Source: Rheinheimera sp. 1928-s
GTDB lineage: Bacteria > Pseudomonadota > Gammaproteobacteria > Enterobacterales > Alteromonadaceae
Assembly (NCBI RefSeq): GCF_029269265.1
Contig: NZ_JARIXP010000002.1
Coordinates: 483,469 to 547,468 of the forward strand
Length of the DNA stretch: 64,000 bases
Direction: 5' to 3'
In this document: positions 9,515 to 19,971 of the stretch, one piece after another
How the letters are laid out: each line of letters opens with the position of its first letter
Numbering within the stretch: the stretch's first letter is position 1
Translations under genes and position numbers: made by a program
The notes under the pieces: generated by a model
Seen by the model: only the letters and a program-made list of their open reading frames with translations
Told to the model about the DNA's origin: nothing
Databases searched by the model: none

Positions 9515-9888
9515 TTGACATAGCATTAATGCTAATGCAATTTATACAGCTTTAGAGTTCATTAAACTCCATGACAGCTTGATACCCGCCTGAAGACGTA
9601 AGCAGGTGCCAGGTGAAGCTGATCACTAAATTAAGGATCAGGTGGCTAAACGGAAACCGGCCACTGTGGTATTTCTAACCCGACTGCTCAGCTTCAGCCG
9701 ACAGAACAAGGAAGGGCCCATAGAAGATGCCATAAGACAAGGATGAAACCCAGGCCATATGGACCCGGGCTACCAAATAATCAGCAGTAAAAACTGGCTG
9801 AGACAGCGCGCCATTGCGCTGCCTTGTTGTGCCTAAGGTGGCAGGTCGATGTGGCTTTTAATCCCAACAAAAGCAACAAGGAAATACA
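9515..9888 (+). promoter_or_regulatory. Promoter region and long structured leader of the secreted hydrolase gene
   Basis: A perfect -35-like TTGACA (9515-9520) is followed directly by the palindrome TAGCATTAATGCTA (9521-9534); the -10 is unclear. Downstream lie about 340 non-coding bases with strong pairing potential: TGAAGCTGA (9614-9622) with TCAGCTTCA (9688-9696); CTGATC with GATCAG (9619-9641), which competes for the same bases; GGGCCCATA (9714-9722) with TATGGACCC (9758-9766, one mismatch); CAGCGC / GCGCTG (9804-9821). ACAAGGA occurs at 9706, 9737 (as ACAAGGATG) and 9876, the last overlapping the ribosome binding site; this is the CsrA-recognition type. I cannot match it to a known riboswitch. 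Confidence 0.6.
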
Positions 9889-10737
9889 ATGAAATTCACT
9901 CAATCTCTGCGCCAGTTTCTGGCATCCCTGAGTCTGTTAAGCGCAGCCCTCTGTAGTGGCACTGTGCTGGCTTATACCGATTACAGTCTGAACAATGGCG
10001 GCGTACGGGTGCACCTGCCTGCAAGCAGCAGCACCAGCTGTGACGTAGTAGTTCTGGCTGTAGGTACTGCTATGTCCACTTCCAGTTACGATAGCCTGTC
10101 TAGCGCCATAACCAGCTACGGCTATGCCACAGTGATTATCGATCACAATGTCGGAGGCCTGACGAAAACTGACGCAACGGCTTATGCAGCGCTGGTCGCA
10201 GAAATCAAAGCCAATATGCCGACCTGGGCTGCAGGCAAGTGCAGTGGTATCAACCATTATGTGCTGGGAGGCCACTCAGCCGGCGGTCAGGCAGCGCACT
10301 ATGCGGTAGCTGCGGATAACACTCTGGCCGATGCCTTGTTCAGTATCGACCCCTACAATATTAGCAGTGCAGCCAACATCAACTTGCCTTACATGGTATG
10401 GGGTTTTAATGTCACCACCTGCTTTGTGACCAAAGAAGATGCAGCGCAGGCTGCCTATCAAAAAAGCACCGGGAAACGAGCCTTTTATCGAGTTGAGGCT
10501 ACTTATTCCTGGGGTCCATGTGGCTATTCGCCGAAGTACTTTCACTGCAGTTTCTGTGATGGTCACTGCCCTGCCTGCACCAACTGCCAGTTAACCCCTG
10601 CCAGCTTTTTTGTTGATGTGGCAGCCAGTGTAAATGCCTTTATCCAGTCTTCGTTTTATACTACCTGGTCAAAGGCAGCACTCAACATCAGCACTACTAC
10701 ACCAGTCTCTCTGTTTGTTGATACGGATAGCCTCTAA
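9889..10737 (+). CDS. Secreted alpha/beta hydrolase with Cys-rich C-terminal loop
   Basis: 282 residues with a clear signal peptide (about 29 residues, ending GTVLA before YTDYS). The nucleophile elbow GHSAGG is at 128-133 (Ser130), preceded by an oxyanion-type segment. The fold resembles lipase/chlorophyllase/PETase-like hydrolases, so it is probably an exported esterase or lipase; the substrate is unknown. Residues 211-233 hold six cysteines, including CSFCDGHCPACTNC, with histidines at 219 and 226; one could be the catalytic His, or the cluster may be disulphide-bonded or metal-binding. Stand-alone gene with a 340-base folded leader and an AAGGA ribosome binding site that matches a CsrA motif. 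Acid residue not assigned (Asp154 is a candidate). Confidence 0.8.
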   Translation: MKFTQSLRQFLASLSLLSAALCSGTVLAYTDYSLNNGGVRVHLPASSSTSCDVVVLAVGTAMSTSSYDSLSSAITSYGYATVIIDHNVGGLTKTDATAYAALVAEIKANMPTWAAGKCSGINHYVLGGHSAGGQAAHYAVAADNTLADALFSIDPYNISSAANINLPYMVWGFNVTTCFVTKEDAAQAAYQKSTGKRAFYRVEATYSWGPCGYSPKYFHCSFCDGHCPACTNCQLTPASFFVDVAASVNAFIQSSFYTTWSKAALNISTTTPVSLFVDTDSL

Positions 10738-10779
10738 AAAAGGTGGAATCATTTAATCAATCACCCTTAAAACAATAAA

Positions 10780-10803
10780 GGGGCCGTTTAGCGGCCCCTT
10801 TTT
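10780..10803. terminator. Bidirectional terminator between hydrolase and M13 peptidase genes
   Basis: GGGGCCG / CGGCCCC stem with TTTAG loop, followed by TTTTTATTA on the plus strand and CTTTATTG on the minus strand. It serves two convergent genes. Confidence 0.85.
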
Positions 10804-10830
10804 ATTATTAGTGCAGATTTAGTCTGAGAG

Positions 10831-12921
10831 TTACCAAATTTTCACACGATTTTCCGGCGCTACATACAGCTTGTCACCTTCTTTCACATCAAAAGCTGTG
10901 TAGAACACAGGCAAGTTCGACACTATGCCATTGACTCGGTAATGTGGAGGCGAATGAGGACCTGTTGCCAGCTGTTGTTTCATCATTTCTTCACGGTATT
11001 GCGAACGCCATACCTGAGCCCAGCTTAATAGCACACGCTGATCACCGGTGAACCCATCCATCACTGGTGCTTCTTTGCCTTGCAGCGATAAATGATAGGC
11101 CTTCAGGGCGACAGTTAAACCGCCTAAGTCACCGATATTTTCACCTAAGGTCAAATCACCGTTTACAAAGTGACCTGTCACAGGTTCAAATTTGCTGTAC
11201 TGAGCGCTTAAGGCTTTACCCAAAGCCTGGAACTTGGTTTCGTCCTGCTCTGTCCACCAGTTGCGTAAGTTACCGTCACCGTCGTACTTAGCACCCTGAT
11301 CATCAAAACCGTGGCCAATTTCGTGACCAATCACTGCCCCTATGCCGCCATAGTTGACTGCATCTTCTGCTGCCATATTAAAAAACGGCGGTTGCAAAAT
11401 AGCAGCCGGGAACACAATTTCATTGTTCACCGGGTTGTAATAGGCATTGACGGTTTGAGGTGTCATGTACCATTCGTCTTTGTCGATTGGCTTGCCTAAT
11501 TTGGCCAGCATCTGATCGTAACCCCAGTGGGTGGAACGAACAAAGTTACCCACTAAGTCATCGGCTTTGATGTCCAGATTGGAGTAATCTTTCCATTTGT
11601 TCGGGTAACCAATTTTTGGCACAAAAGTACTCAGTTTGACTAAAGCAGCCTTTTTGGTGTCTTCCGACATCCAATCCAGCTCTTTAATAGACTGCTCATA
11701 AGCGCTGATCAAATTGGCGACCAGCATCTCCATACGTTGTTTGGCTTCAGGTTTAAAGTGACGTTCAACGTAAAGCTTGCCAGTTAATTCACCCAGCACA
11801 GCGTCACTGGCATCCACAGCTTTTTTCCAGCGTGGTTTTTGCTCTTTAATGCCACGTAAAGTTGCTGAATAAAACTGGAACTGACGGTCTTCAAACGCTT
11901 TATTCAGCTTGTCAGCAAAGGCATTGATGGTATGGAAGGTCAGGTAGTCCTGCCAGCTTTGCACATCTGTGGTCGCAACAAGTTTACCTAAAGCTTCAAA
12001 GTAGCTTGGCTGACCGATAATGACTTCGTTCACATTGCTCAGTTTTGAAGCTGCAGCAAAATCACTCCAGCTAAAGTCCCCCAGGGTTTTGCTTAAATCA
12101 GCATTAGATACCTTGTTGTAGGTTTTGTCTGCGTCACGGTTTTCAACCCGGGTCCACTGATTTTTAGCCAGCTCAGTTTCCAGTGCATAAACACGTTGTG
12201 CTGCAGCTGCAGGGTCGGCATGCTTAGCTAAAGTAAATAAATCCAGCAGGTAGGTCTGGTAATCTGCCTGAATTTTTTTCGAGGCTTCGTCTTCTTTGGT
12301 GTAATAGTCGCGGTCTGGTAAACCTAAACCGCTCTGGTCAAAATACACAGCATATTCAGTGGATTTTTTCGCGTCGTTATTGACATACCAGCTCAGCGGA
12401 ATAGTTACACCATCACGTTGTAAAGACGCAAACGTACTGGCCAGTTGGGTTTTCTCTTTTAAGCTCTGGATCAGTTCTAACTGTGGCTGCAGAGCTGTTA
12501 AGCCTAATTCTTCCAGCTTGGCTTCGTTCATATAGCTGTTGTAGAAGCTACCTAACTTATGGCCATCTGAACCTGGGGCCAGATCAGTGCGGCTGGCGAC
12601 TTCATCAATAATAGCTTTCACAGCTAACTGAGAGTTATCCGCCAGTATATGGAAAGAACCATAGGAAGATTTATCTGCCGGAATTTCAGTTTTCTTCAGC
12701 CAACCGCCATTCACAGCTAAAAAGAAGTCATCCTGAAAACGTACTGTCGAATCAAAGTTTTCTTTATCCACACCAGAAACTAAAGCGGCTACCTCTGCTG
12801 TTGTTTGTTGTTCTGCTGCTGGTTTTGCGGTTTCAGTTGTGGTGGTTTCAGGGGCTTTGCCACAGGCTGCCAGACCAAGTGCTATGGCAACACTCAGCGC
12901 AGTTAAGGTAATTTTTTTCAT
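10831..12921 (-). CDS. M13-family (neprilysin/PepO-like) zinc metallopeptidase, lipoprotein
   Basis: 696 residues from the ATG at 12921; an in-frame extension to 12981 precedes the signal peptide and is not used. The N-terminus MKKITLTALSVAIALGLAAC is a type II signal peptide, so the protein is a lipoprotein of the periplasm or outer membrane. After a Thr/Glu-rich linker come the M13 N domain and the catalytic domain, with the zinc motif VIGHEIGHGFDDQG, the NAYYNP substrate segment and the third zinc ligand in GENIGDLGG. It should cleave peptides in the cell envelope. Monocistronic, between two terminators. Confidence 0.93.
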   Translation of the reverse strand: MKKITLTALSVAIALGLAACGKAPETTTTETAKPAAEQQTTAEVAALVSGVDKENFDSTVRFQDDFFLAVNGGWLKKTEIPADKSSYGSFHILADNSQLAVKAIIDEVASRTDLAPGSDGHKLGSFYNSYMNEAKLEELGLTALQPQLELIQSLKEKTQLASTFASLQRDGVTIPLSWYVNNDAKKSTEYAVYFDQSGLGLPDRDYYTKEDEASKKIQADYQTYLLDLFTLAKHADPAAAAQRVYALETELAKNQWTRVENRDADKTYNKVSNADLSKTLGDFSWSDFAAASKLSNVNEVIIGQPSYFEALGKLVATTDVQSWQDYLTFHTINAFADKLNKAFEDRQFQFYSATLRGIKEQKPRWKKAVDASDAVLGELTGKLYVERHFKPEAKQRMEMLVANLISAYEQSIKELDWMSEDTKKAALVKLSTFVPKIGYPNKWKDYSNLDIKADDLVGNFVRSTHWGYDQMLAKLGKPIDKDEWYMTPQTVNAYYNPVNNEIVFPAAILQPPFFNMAAEDAVNYGGIGAVIGHEIGHGFDDQGAKYDGDGNLRNWWTEQDETKFQALGKALSAQYSKFEPVTGHFVNGDLTLGENIGDLGGLTVALKAYHLSLQGKEAPVMDGFTGDQRVLLSWAQVWRSQYREEMMKQQLATGPHSPPHYRVNGIVSNLPVFYTAFDVKEGDKLYVAPENRVKIW

Positions 12922-13011
12922 TCGAATGGGTTCCTGCCAAAGTGGGTTAAATAACCTCACTATACTACTCCGGCAGGCCATTTTTTGTTAATGGAAGTTG
13001 TAACAAAATAT

Positions 13012-13044
13012 AAAAAAACCGGCAATGCGAAGCAGTTGCCGGTT
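13012..13044 (-). terminator. Terminator of lpdA
   Basis: AACCGGCAA / TTGCCGGTT 9-bp stem; on the minus strand followed by TTTTTTATA. It closes the pyruvate dehydrogenase gene block. Confidence 0.88.
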
Positions 13045-13076
13045 TTTGTGCTTAATCTCTTATAACAGAGTGAAGC

Positions 13077-14489
13077 TTATTTTTTCTTGGCTTTTGGATT
13101 TGGCAGGTCAGTGATAGAACCTTCGTACATCTCAGCTGCTAAACCAATAGATTCATTTAAAGTTGGGTGAGCATGGATAGTCAGAGCGATGTCTTCAGCA
13201 TCTGCACCCATTTCTACTGCTAAGCAGATTTCACCTAACATTTCGCCAGCGTTAATACCGACAATAGCGCCACCTAAAATACGGTGCGTTTCTTTGTCGA
13301 AAATTAACTTAGTGAAACCTTCAGTACGGGCTGAAGCGATAGCACGGCCAGAAGCTGCCCAAGGGAAAGTAGCTGTTTCAACAGCAACGCCTTTTTCTTT
13401 GGCTTCTTTTTCAGTGATACCTACCCATGCCATTTCCGGATCTGTGTAAGCCACAGAAGGAATGCAACGTGGGTCGAAGAAGTGCTTCAGGCCAGAAATA
13501 ACTTCAGCAGCCACATGACCTTCATGTACAGCTTTGTGCGCTAACATTGGCTGACCAATCACATCACCAATCGCATAGATATGAGGCACGTTAGTACGCA
13601 GTTGTTTATCTACATTGATAAAACCACGTTCATCTACAGTTACACCAGCTTTTGCTGCATCTAACAGAGAACCGTTTGGACGACGGCCCACTGCCACTAA
13701 AATTTTGTCATAACGTACTGGCGTTGCCGGTGCGTTTTTACCTTCAAAAGTGACATACAAACCGTCAGCTTTGGCTTCAACAGCAGTCACTTTAGTCGAC
13801 AGCATAATGTTGAAGTTGTCTTTGTTGTACTTGGTGTACACCTTCACCAGATCCGTATCAGCAGCAGGAACCAGCTGGTCAGCAAATTCAACTACAGAGA
13901 CTTTAGAGCCTAAAGCACGGTACACAGTACCCATCTCTAAACCAATGATACCGCCACCTAAAACCAGCATTTCGCCCGGAATGTCTTTTAATTCCAGAGC
14001 GCCGGTAGAGTCGATCACACGGGCATCATCTTTTGGAATAAATGGCAGAGCAACTGGCTCAGAACCAGCAGCGATAATGGCACTTTCAAAAGTAATAGTG
14101 GTATCACCCACAACCAGCGTATTTGGGCCAGTGAATTTACCGTAACCAGTCACTACTTTAACTTTACGCATTTTAGACATACCGGCTAAGCCGTTGGTCA
14201 GCTGGGCTACTACTTTGTCTTTCCAAGCGCGGATTTTGTCTAAATCGATTTGTGGCGCACCAAAAGTTACACCGTGAGATGCCATTTCTTTAGCATCGTC
14301 GATCACTTTAGCGACATGTAATAAAGCTTTAGATGGGATACAGCCAACATTTAAACAAACACCACCAAGTGTGCTGCGTGCTTCAACTAAAGTCACTTCC
14401 AGACCTAAGTCAGCTGCGCGAAATGCTGCAGAATATCCACCAGGGCCGGCGCCTAACACCACAACTTGAGTTTTGATTTCGTTGCTCAT
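13077..14489 (-). CDS. lpdA: Dihydrolipoyl dehydrogenase (E3)
   Basis: FAD enzyme that reoxidises lipoyl groups of the pyruvate and 2-oxoglutarate dehydrogenase complexes with NAD. 470 residues. FAD-binding GAGPGGYSAAFRAADLG, the redox disulphide GGVCLNVGCIPSKALLH, NAD-binding GGGIIGLEMGTVY, and the catalytic His-Glu pair HAHPTLNESIG are all present. Separated from aceF by 143 bp with no terminator, so it can be cotranscribed or read from its own promoter as in E. coli. Confidence 0.97.
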   Translation of the reverse strand: MSNEIKTQVVVLGAGPGGYSAAFRAADLGLEVTLVEARSTLGGVCLNVGCIPSKALLHVAKVIDDAKEMASHGVTFGAPQIDLDKIRAWKDKVVAQLTNGLAGMSKMRKVKVVTGYGKFTGPNTLVVGDTTITFESAIIAAGSEPVALPFIPKDDARVIDSTGALELKDIPGEMLVLGGGIIGLEMGTVYRALGSKVSVVEFADQLVPAADTDLVKVYTKYNKDNFNIMLSTKVTAVEAKADGLYVTFEGKNAPATPVRYDKILVAVGRRPNGSLLDAAKAGVTVDERGFINVDKQLRTNVPHIYAIGDVIGQPMLAHKAVHEGHVAAEVISGLKHFFDPRCIPSVAYTDPEMAWVGITEKEAKEKGVAVETATFPWAASGRAIASARTEGFTKLIFDKETHRILGGAIVGINAGEMLGEICLAVEMGADAEDIALTIHAHPTLNESIGLAAEMYEGSITDLPNPKAKKK

Positions 14490-14632
14490 CGTTTTACCTT
14501 TTTATCTTTTGCTAAGATAGCCACCTGTAAAATCAGACGGCCAGGAAATAAAGTGACGGAATTTTATCACCCTACCTGAAAGATGTCCCGTATCTTTTCA
14601 GAACATGGGACAACTTTCAGTCGTGTTTCGTC

Positions 14633-16258
14633 TTACATAATGATCTGACGAATATCCGCCAGATAAGATGCCAGAGTAGCGGTGAAACGCGCCGCCAAAG
14701 CACCATCAATCACACGGTGGTCGTAAGAGACAGATAATGGCACCATCAGGCGTGGTTCAAATTCTTTACCATTCCACTTAGGTTTGATATCCGATTTTGA
14801 CACCCCCAGAATAGCCACTTCAGGCGCATTGACTATAGGCGTAAAAGCCGTACCACCAATACCACCTAAGCTGGAGATGGTAAAACATCCACCCTGCATA
14901 TCCGCAGCTGTCAGTTTACCTTCACGGGCTTTTAACGAAATCTCCTGCAGCTCGCGGGACAATTCGATAATACCTTTTTTGTTTACATCACGTACTACGG
15001 GCACTACTAAGCCGTTTGGCGTGTCGACCGCTATACCTAAGTGCACATATTTTTTCAGAATCAGGCTGCCGCCATCTTCCGATAACGAGCTGTTAAAGGT
15101 TGGGAACTCTTCCATCGCTTTAGCAACGGCTTTCATAATGAAGACTAACGGGGTGTATTTAACGCCCATTTTCTTTTTATCAGCCAGAGCGTTTTGCTCT
15201 TTGCGGAACTCTTCCAAAGTCGTGATATCAGCTTCATCAAACTGAGTCACATGCGGAATACGTACCCAGTTGCGGTGCAGGTTCGCACCAGATAACTTCT
15301 GAATACGTGACAATGGTTTTTCTTCCACAGCGCCAAATTTGCTGAAATCCACTTTTGGCCAAGGGATTAAATCAAAACCCACACTGTTGCTACTGCTTGT
15401 GACGTTGCCTTTGCCGGACGCCACTTGCGCAATAATGTTTTTCACATAATTTTGCACGTCTTCGCGCTGCACACGGCCTTTACGGGCTGTGCCTGTGACC
15501 TTGCTTAAATCGACGCCAAACTCACGGGCTAAACGGCGGACCACAGGAGATGCATGAGCATAGGCCTGATTCTCAGTAAACTCGCTTGCAGGAGCAGATG
15601 GTGCTGCAGCCGGAGTTGATACAACAGGCGCTGGAGCAGCGACTGGAGCAGGCGCAGCAACAGCAGCCGGAGCGGCTACCGCAGGAGTTGTAGCTGCCGG
15701 AGCACTGCCAGCCACTTCAAATACAAAGACTGGAGAGCCTGTTTGTACTTTGTCGCCTACTTTCACTTTGATTTCTTTGACAGTACCTGCAAATGGCGCC
15801 GGCACTTCCATTGAGGCTTTATCGCCTTCAACGGACAACAGAGACTGGTCAGCGGCAACAGAGTCACCGACTTTCACCATCACTTCAGTCACTTCAACGG
15901 CGTCGCCACCAATATCAGGTACCTGAACTTCTTTTAACTCTGCAGCCGCTGGCGCTGCCGGAGCTGCGGCAGCAGGGGCTGGTTCAGCCGCAGGAGCTGG
16001 AGCTACTGGCTCTGCAACAGCGCCACCTTCAGCTTCAAAAACCATAATCAGTGAGCCGGTTTTTACTTTATCGCCGGCTTTGACTTTAATTTCTTTGACA
16101 GTACCGGCTTGTGCAGCTGGTACTTCCATTGAAGCCTTGTCGCCTTCTACCGATAACAAAGACTGGTCCAGCGTGACTTTGTCGCCTACTTTTACCAGTA
16201 CTTCGGTGACTTCAACTTCATCCGCACCTATGTCCGGCACATGAATTTCAATCGTCAT
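14633..16258 (-). CDS. aceF: Dihydrolipoyl acetyltransferase (E2 of pyruvate dehydrogenase)
   Basis: Core of the pyruvate dehydrogenase complex; transfers acetyl from lipoyl-lysine to CoA. 541 residues with two tandem lipoyl domains, each with the lipoylation motif [12 protein letters not shown], joined by Ala/Pro-rich linkers. Then the E3-binding domain ([20 protein letters not shown]) and the catalytic domain ending near [14 protein letters not shown] with the active His. E. coli has three lipoyl domains; two is common elsewhere. 11 bp after aceE. Confidence 0.97.
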   Translation of the reverse strand: MTIEIHVPDIGADEVEVTEVLVKVGDKVTLDQSLLSVEGDKASMEVPAAQAGTVKEIKVKAGDKVKTGSLIMVFEAEGGAVAEPVAPAPAAEPAPAAAAPAAPAAAELKEVQVPDIGGDAVEVTEVMVKVGDSVAADQSLLSVEGDKASMEVPAPFAGTVKEIKVKVGDKVQTGSPVFVFEVAGSAPAATTPAVAAPAAVAAPAPVAAPAPVVSTPAAAPSAPASEFTENQAYAHASPVVRRLAREFGVDLSKVTGTARKGRVQREDVQNYVKNIIAQVASGKGNVTSSSNSVGFDLIPWPKVDFSKFGAVEEKPLSRIQKLSGANLHRNWVRIPHVTQFDEADITTLEEFRKEQNALADKKKMGVKYTPLVFIMKAVAKAMEEFPTFNSSLSEDGGSLILKKYVHLGIAVDTPNGLVVPVVRDVNKKGIIELSRELQEISLKAREGKLTAADMQGGCFTISSLGGIGGTAFTPIVNAPEVAILGVSKSDIKPKWNGKEFEPRLMVPLSVSYDHRVIDGALAARFTATLASYLADIRQIIM

Positions 16259-16269
16259 GACAAATCCTC

Positions 16270-18936
16270 TTATGCGTACAATGGGTTAGTTTTATTGGTG
16301 TCGATACCAAAGCGGGCAATGGCGTCGGCCACTAACTGCTTATCGATTTCACCACGTTTAGCCAGTTCACGTAACGACGCCAGAACTATGTAACCCGCAT
16401 TCACTTCAAAGTGACGACGCAGATTTTCACGGCTGTCAGAACGGCCAAAACCATCTGTACCCAAGACTTTATAAGATACCGAAGGCATAAATGAACGCAC
16501 CTGATCGGCATAGTTTTTAATGTAATCTGTGGCAGCAATAGCAGGAGCTGTGCCTAACACCTGAGCAATATAAGGCACTTTCTCTTCAGCCATAGGATGC
16601 AGCATATTGAAACGCTCACAATCCTGACCATCTCGCGCCAACTCGTTAAATGAAGTCACGGAGAACACATCTGAACCCACGCCGTAGTCTTCACTTAAAA
16701 TTTCAGCCGCTTTACGCACTTCGTTCATGATAGTGCCGCTGCCTAACAGCTGAACTTTGGCTTTTTCACCAGCATGGCTTTCCAGTTTATAGATACCACG
16801 ACGAATACCTTCTTCAGCACCTGCTGGCATAGCAGGGTGATGGTAGTTTTCGTTCATCACTGTAATGTAGTAGTAAATATTTTCCTGTTCAGCACCGTAC
16901 ATACGACGGATACCATCCTGGATGATCACCGCCAACTCATACGAGTAAGTCGGGTCGTAGGAAATACAGTTAGGTACTGTGCCTGCCAGAATATGGCTGT
17001 GACCATCTTCGTGCTGCAAGCCTTCACCGTTTAAGGTCGTACGGCCGGCGGTAGCTCCTAACAGGAAACCACGGGCTTGCTGATCGCCCGCTAACCAGGC
17101 CATATCGCCCACACGCTGGAAACCAAACATCGAGTAGTAGATATAGAATGGGATCATCGGTAGATCGTTGGTGCTGTATGAAGTAGCAGCGGCGACCCAT
17201 GACGCCATAGCGCCCAGCTCGTTGATCCCTTCCTGCAATACCTGACCTGACGTTTCTTCTTTGTAGTAAGACACTACAGCGCGGTCTTCCGGCGTGTAGG
17301 TCTGGCCACGTGGGTTATAAATACCAATCTGACGGAATAAACCTTCCATACCAAAAGTACGAGCTTCGTCAGCAATAATAGGCACAATTTGCTGGCCGAT
17401 ATTTGGATCTTTCAGCAAGACGTTCAGCGAACGCACAAAAGCCATAGTGGTGGAAATTTCACGTTTTTGCTCTTCCAACAAAGGCTCAAACACGTTCAGT
17501 TCTGGCAGAGTTAATGCCTTGGTGAAATTCGGTAAACGCACTGGCGTATAACCATTTAACGCATTACGACGGGCATGCAGATACTGATGTTCAGGTGAAC
17601 CTTCAGGCAGCTGAATATAAGGCAGGCTTTGTACATCTTCTTCGCTGATGTAGTCTTCCAGATTCAGGCGCTTACGGATTTGCAGCACATGGGTCATATC
17701 CATTTTCTTGACCTGGTGCGCAATGTTCTTGCCTTCAGCCGCTTCACCCATGCCATAACCCTTAATGGTTTTGGCCAGGATCACTGTTGGGCGACCTTTG
17801 GTTTCCTGAGCAGATTTAAAGGCTGCGTATAACTTGGACGGCTCATGACCACCCCGTTTTAACGCGAAGATTTCTTCATCTGTCATATCAGCCACTAAAG
17901 CTGCAGTCTCAGGGTAACGTCCGAAGAAATGCTGACGTACATAAGCGCCGTCTTTGGCTTTATAAGTCTGGTAGTCACCGTCTACAGTTTCGTTCATCAA
18001 CTGCAGTAACTTGCCTGTGGTGTCTTTGGCTAACAGCTTGTCCCAGCCACTGCCCCAGACTACTTTAATCACGTTCCAGCCAGCGCCGCGGAATAAACCT
18101 TCCAGTTCCTGGATGATTTTACCGTTGCCCATCACAGGACCATCTAAACGCTGCAGGTTACAGTTCACCAGGAAACACAGGTTATCCAGCTTTTCACGGG
18201 CAGCAAAAGATAAAGAACCACGGCTTTCCGGCTCATCCATCTCGCCATCACCTAAAAAGGCATAAACACGTTGTTGGCTGGTATCTTTCATACCACGGCC
18301 ATCTAAATACTTCAGGAAACGGGCCTGATAGATGGAAGTGATAGGACCTAAGCCCATAGAAACAGTAGGGAACTGCCAGAATTCAGGCATTAATTTAGGG
18401 TGTGGGTAAGAGGATAAACCTTCACCACCCACTTCCTGACGGAAATTGTCCAGTTGATCCGCTGTTAAACGGCCTTCAACAAAAGCACGGGCGTAGATAC
18501 CCGGAGAAATATGGCCCTGGTAATACACCAAATCGCCGCCATCTTTTTCATTAGGCGCACGGAAGAAGTGGTTAAAACAGGTTTCGTAAAACGCAGCTGA
18601 AGACTGGTAAGAGGCCATGTGGCCACCTAAATCCAGCTCTTTTTTCGAAGCGCGTAAAACGATCATAATAGCGTTCCAGCGGATCACTGAACGGATACGT
18701 TTTTCCAGATTTACATCACCCGGATACGCAGGTTCCTGCTGTGGCGGAATGGTATTGATGTAATTGGTGGTGATGCCTGTTGGCATATCCACGCCTTCCA
18801 GACGAGCCTGTTCCAGCACTTGTTCTAACAGGAACTGAGCGCGCTCTACACCTTCGGTGCGAACTACAGATTCAAGAGCCTCTAACCATTCTTTGGTTTC
18901 GAGCGCGTCGATGTCAGTCTTATTGACTTCAGACAT
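16270..18936 (-). CDS. aceE: Pyruvate dehydrogenase E1 component (homodimeric)
   Basis: Thiamine-diphosphate enzyme that decarboxylates pyruvate and acetylates E2. 888 residues, the E. coli-type single-chain E1. The ThDP motif is [17 protein letters not shown] through [30 protein letters not shown] and [16 protein letters not shown] are family hallmarks. Transcribed after pdhR (68 bp gap) and before aceF. Confidence 0.97.
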   Translation of the reverse strand: MSEVNKTDIDALETKEWLEALESVVRTEGVERAQFLLEQVLEQARLEGVDMPTGITTNYINTIPPQQEPAYPGDVNLEKRIRSVIRWNAIMIVLRASKKELDLGGHMASYQSSAAFYETCFNHFFRAPNEKDGGDLVYYQGHISPGIYARAFVEGRLTADQLDNFRQEVGGEGLSSYPHPKLMPEFWQFPTVSMGLGPITSIYQARFLKYLDGRGMKDTSQQRVYAFLGDGEMDEPESRGSLSFAAREKLDNLCFLVNCNLQRLDGPVMGNGKIIQELEGLFRGAGWNVIKVVWGSGWDKLLAKDTTGKLLQLMNETVDGDYQTYKAKDGAYVRQHFFGRYPETAALVADMTDEEIFALKRGGHEPSKLYAAFKSAQETKGRPTVILAKTIKGYGMGEAAEGKNIAHQVKKMDMTHVLQIRKRLNLEDYISEEDVQSLPYIQLPEGSPEHQYLHARRNALNGYTPVRLPNFTKALTLPELNVFEPLLEEQKREISTTMAFVRSLNVLLKDPNIGQQIVPIIADEARTFGMEGLFRQIGIYNPRGQTYTPEDRAVVSYYKEETSGQVLQEGINELGAMASWVAAATSYSTNDLPMIPFYIYYSMFGFQRVGDMAWLAGDQQARGFLLGATAGRTTLNGEGLQHEDGHSHILAGTVPNCISYDPTYSYELAVIIQDGIRRMYGAEQENIYYYITVMNENYHHPAMPAGAEEGIRRGIYKLESHAGEKAKVQLLGSGTIMNEVRKAAEILSEDYGVGSDVFSVTSFNELARDGQDCERFNMLHPMAEEKVPYIAQVLGTAPAIAATDYIKNYADQVRSFMPSVSYKVLGTDGFGRSDSRENLRRHFEVNAGYIVLASLRELAKRGEIDKQLVADAIARFGIDTNKTNPLYA

Positions 18937-19004
18937 ATCAAAGTTTCCTTAATCAGTTCCACGCCAGAGAGCGGAACATTAACAGTTAAAAAGTATGCTT
19001 ACGC

Positions 19005-19772
19005 TCATTCGCTCTGTTGTGAACGTCTGAGCGAGCGTTCAATGCGTGAGCGCTCCCGGTCAGCTTCCAGCAATGCCTCTTCGATAAAGGCTAAATGGCT
19101 GTTGCTGGCTTGCCGGGCTTGCTCCGGCTCGCCATTGATCACCGCTTGCATCAGGCGATGCCTGTGCGAATTCAGCTGGCTCACTATGCCTTCTTTTTCC
19201 CGCAAAACTTCAAGGTTCAACTTAATGTTTTGCTCTACCAGCGGCGTTAAGCCGCGCACCAAATGCAAAAGCACCACATTATGCGATGCCTCTGCAACCG
19301 CCGAATAAAACTGGCCAACTGACCGCGCTTCAGCGTCTAAATCCTGTTGCTGCTGGGCAGCACAAATTTCTTCGTAACGTTGTTTAATCAACTCGTAATC
19401 AGCTTGTGTACCGCGCAAAGCTGCGTAATAAGCACAAATGCCTTCTAAAGCATGACGAAACTCCAGTAAATCAAATTGCGACTCTGGGTGACGGCCAATC
19501 AGAGCAAATAACGGATCGGTTAAACCCACAGCCAGATTTTCACAGACATAAGTGCCACCACCCTGACGGCGATTCACCAAACCTTTGGCTTCGAGTTTCT
19601 GAATAGCTTCACGTAAAGATGGACGGGAGACATCAAATTGCAGCGCAAGTTCACGTTCAGGCGGTAACTTTTGTCCGGGCGTAAAAGTACCTTCCAGCAA
19701 CATATGTTCCAGTTGCTGGACTATTTGATCGGACAATTTGGCAGGTTTGATTCTCAGACTGGACATTGCCAC
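19005..19772 (-). CDS. pdhR: Pyruvate-responsive GntR/FadR-family repressor
   Basis: 255 residues. N-terminal GntR winged helix (LEGTFTPGQKLPPERELA, FDVSRPSLREAIQKLEAKG) and C-terminal FCD ligand-binding domain starting near FDLLEFRHALEG. In E. coli PdhR represses pdhR-aceEF-lpd and releases DNA on binding pyruvate. Position at the head of aceE-aceF-lpdA and two upstream PdhR-type operators support the same role here, with autoregulation. Confidence 0.95.
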   Translation of the reverse strand: MAMSSLRIKPAKLSDQIVQQLEHMLLEGTFTPGQKLPPERELALQFDVSRPSLREAIQKLEAKGLVNRRQGGGTYVCENLAVGLTDPLFALIGRHPESQFDLLEFRHALEGICAYYAALRGTQADYELIKQRYEEICAAQQQQDLDAEARSVGQFYSAVAEASHNVVLLHLVRGLTPLVEQNIKLNLEVLREKEGIVSQLNSHRHRLMQAVINGEPEQARQASNSHLAFIEEALLEADRERSRIERSLRRSQQSE

Positions 19773-19826
19773 CTTGATGTTAAGTCTCTGGTTATTGTTT
19801 TGGCTATTTTAAGTTGACCACTTGTA

Positions 19827-19843
19827 AATTGGTCTTACCAATT
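19827..19843. promoter_or_regulatory. PdhR operator, proximal
   Basis: AATTGGTCTTACCAATT, a perfect palindrome matching the ATTGGTnnnACCAAT consensus, 55 bp upstream of the pdhR ATG. Confidence 0.88.
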
Positions 19844-19971
19844 CAATTTAATGCGGCATAACTTAGCAGAAAGGATTCAAACTGTAAATTAAACTGCGGA
19901 ATTATGCGACCAAAGCGGGTAAATAATTAGAGTAAAAGCTCTGGATTAACAGAGGAAAAATGCAGTAAGAG

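Noticed and set aside
9743-9790. 15-codon Pro-rich leader peptide (MKPRPYGPGLPNNQQ)
   Set aside because: The AAGG lies too close to the ATG for a normal ribosome binding site and the bases take part in the predicted fold; not enough support.
9541-9888. Cobalamin, TPP or c-di-GMP riboswitch
   Set aside because: Fragments such as CAGGTGCC and GCCACTGT look reminiscent of the B12 box, but the core elements are not in order and the downstream gene does not fit.
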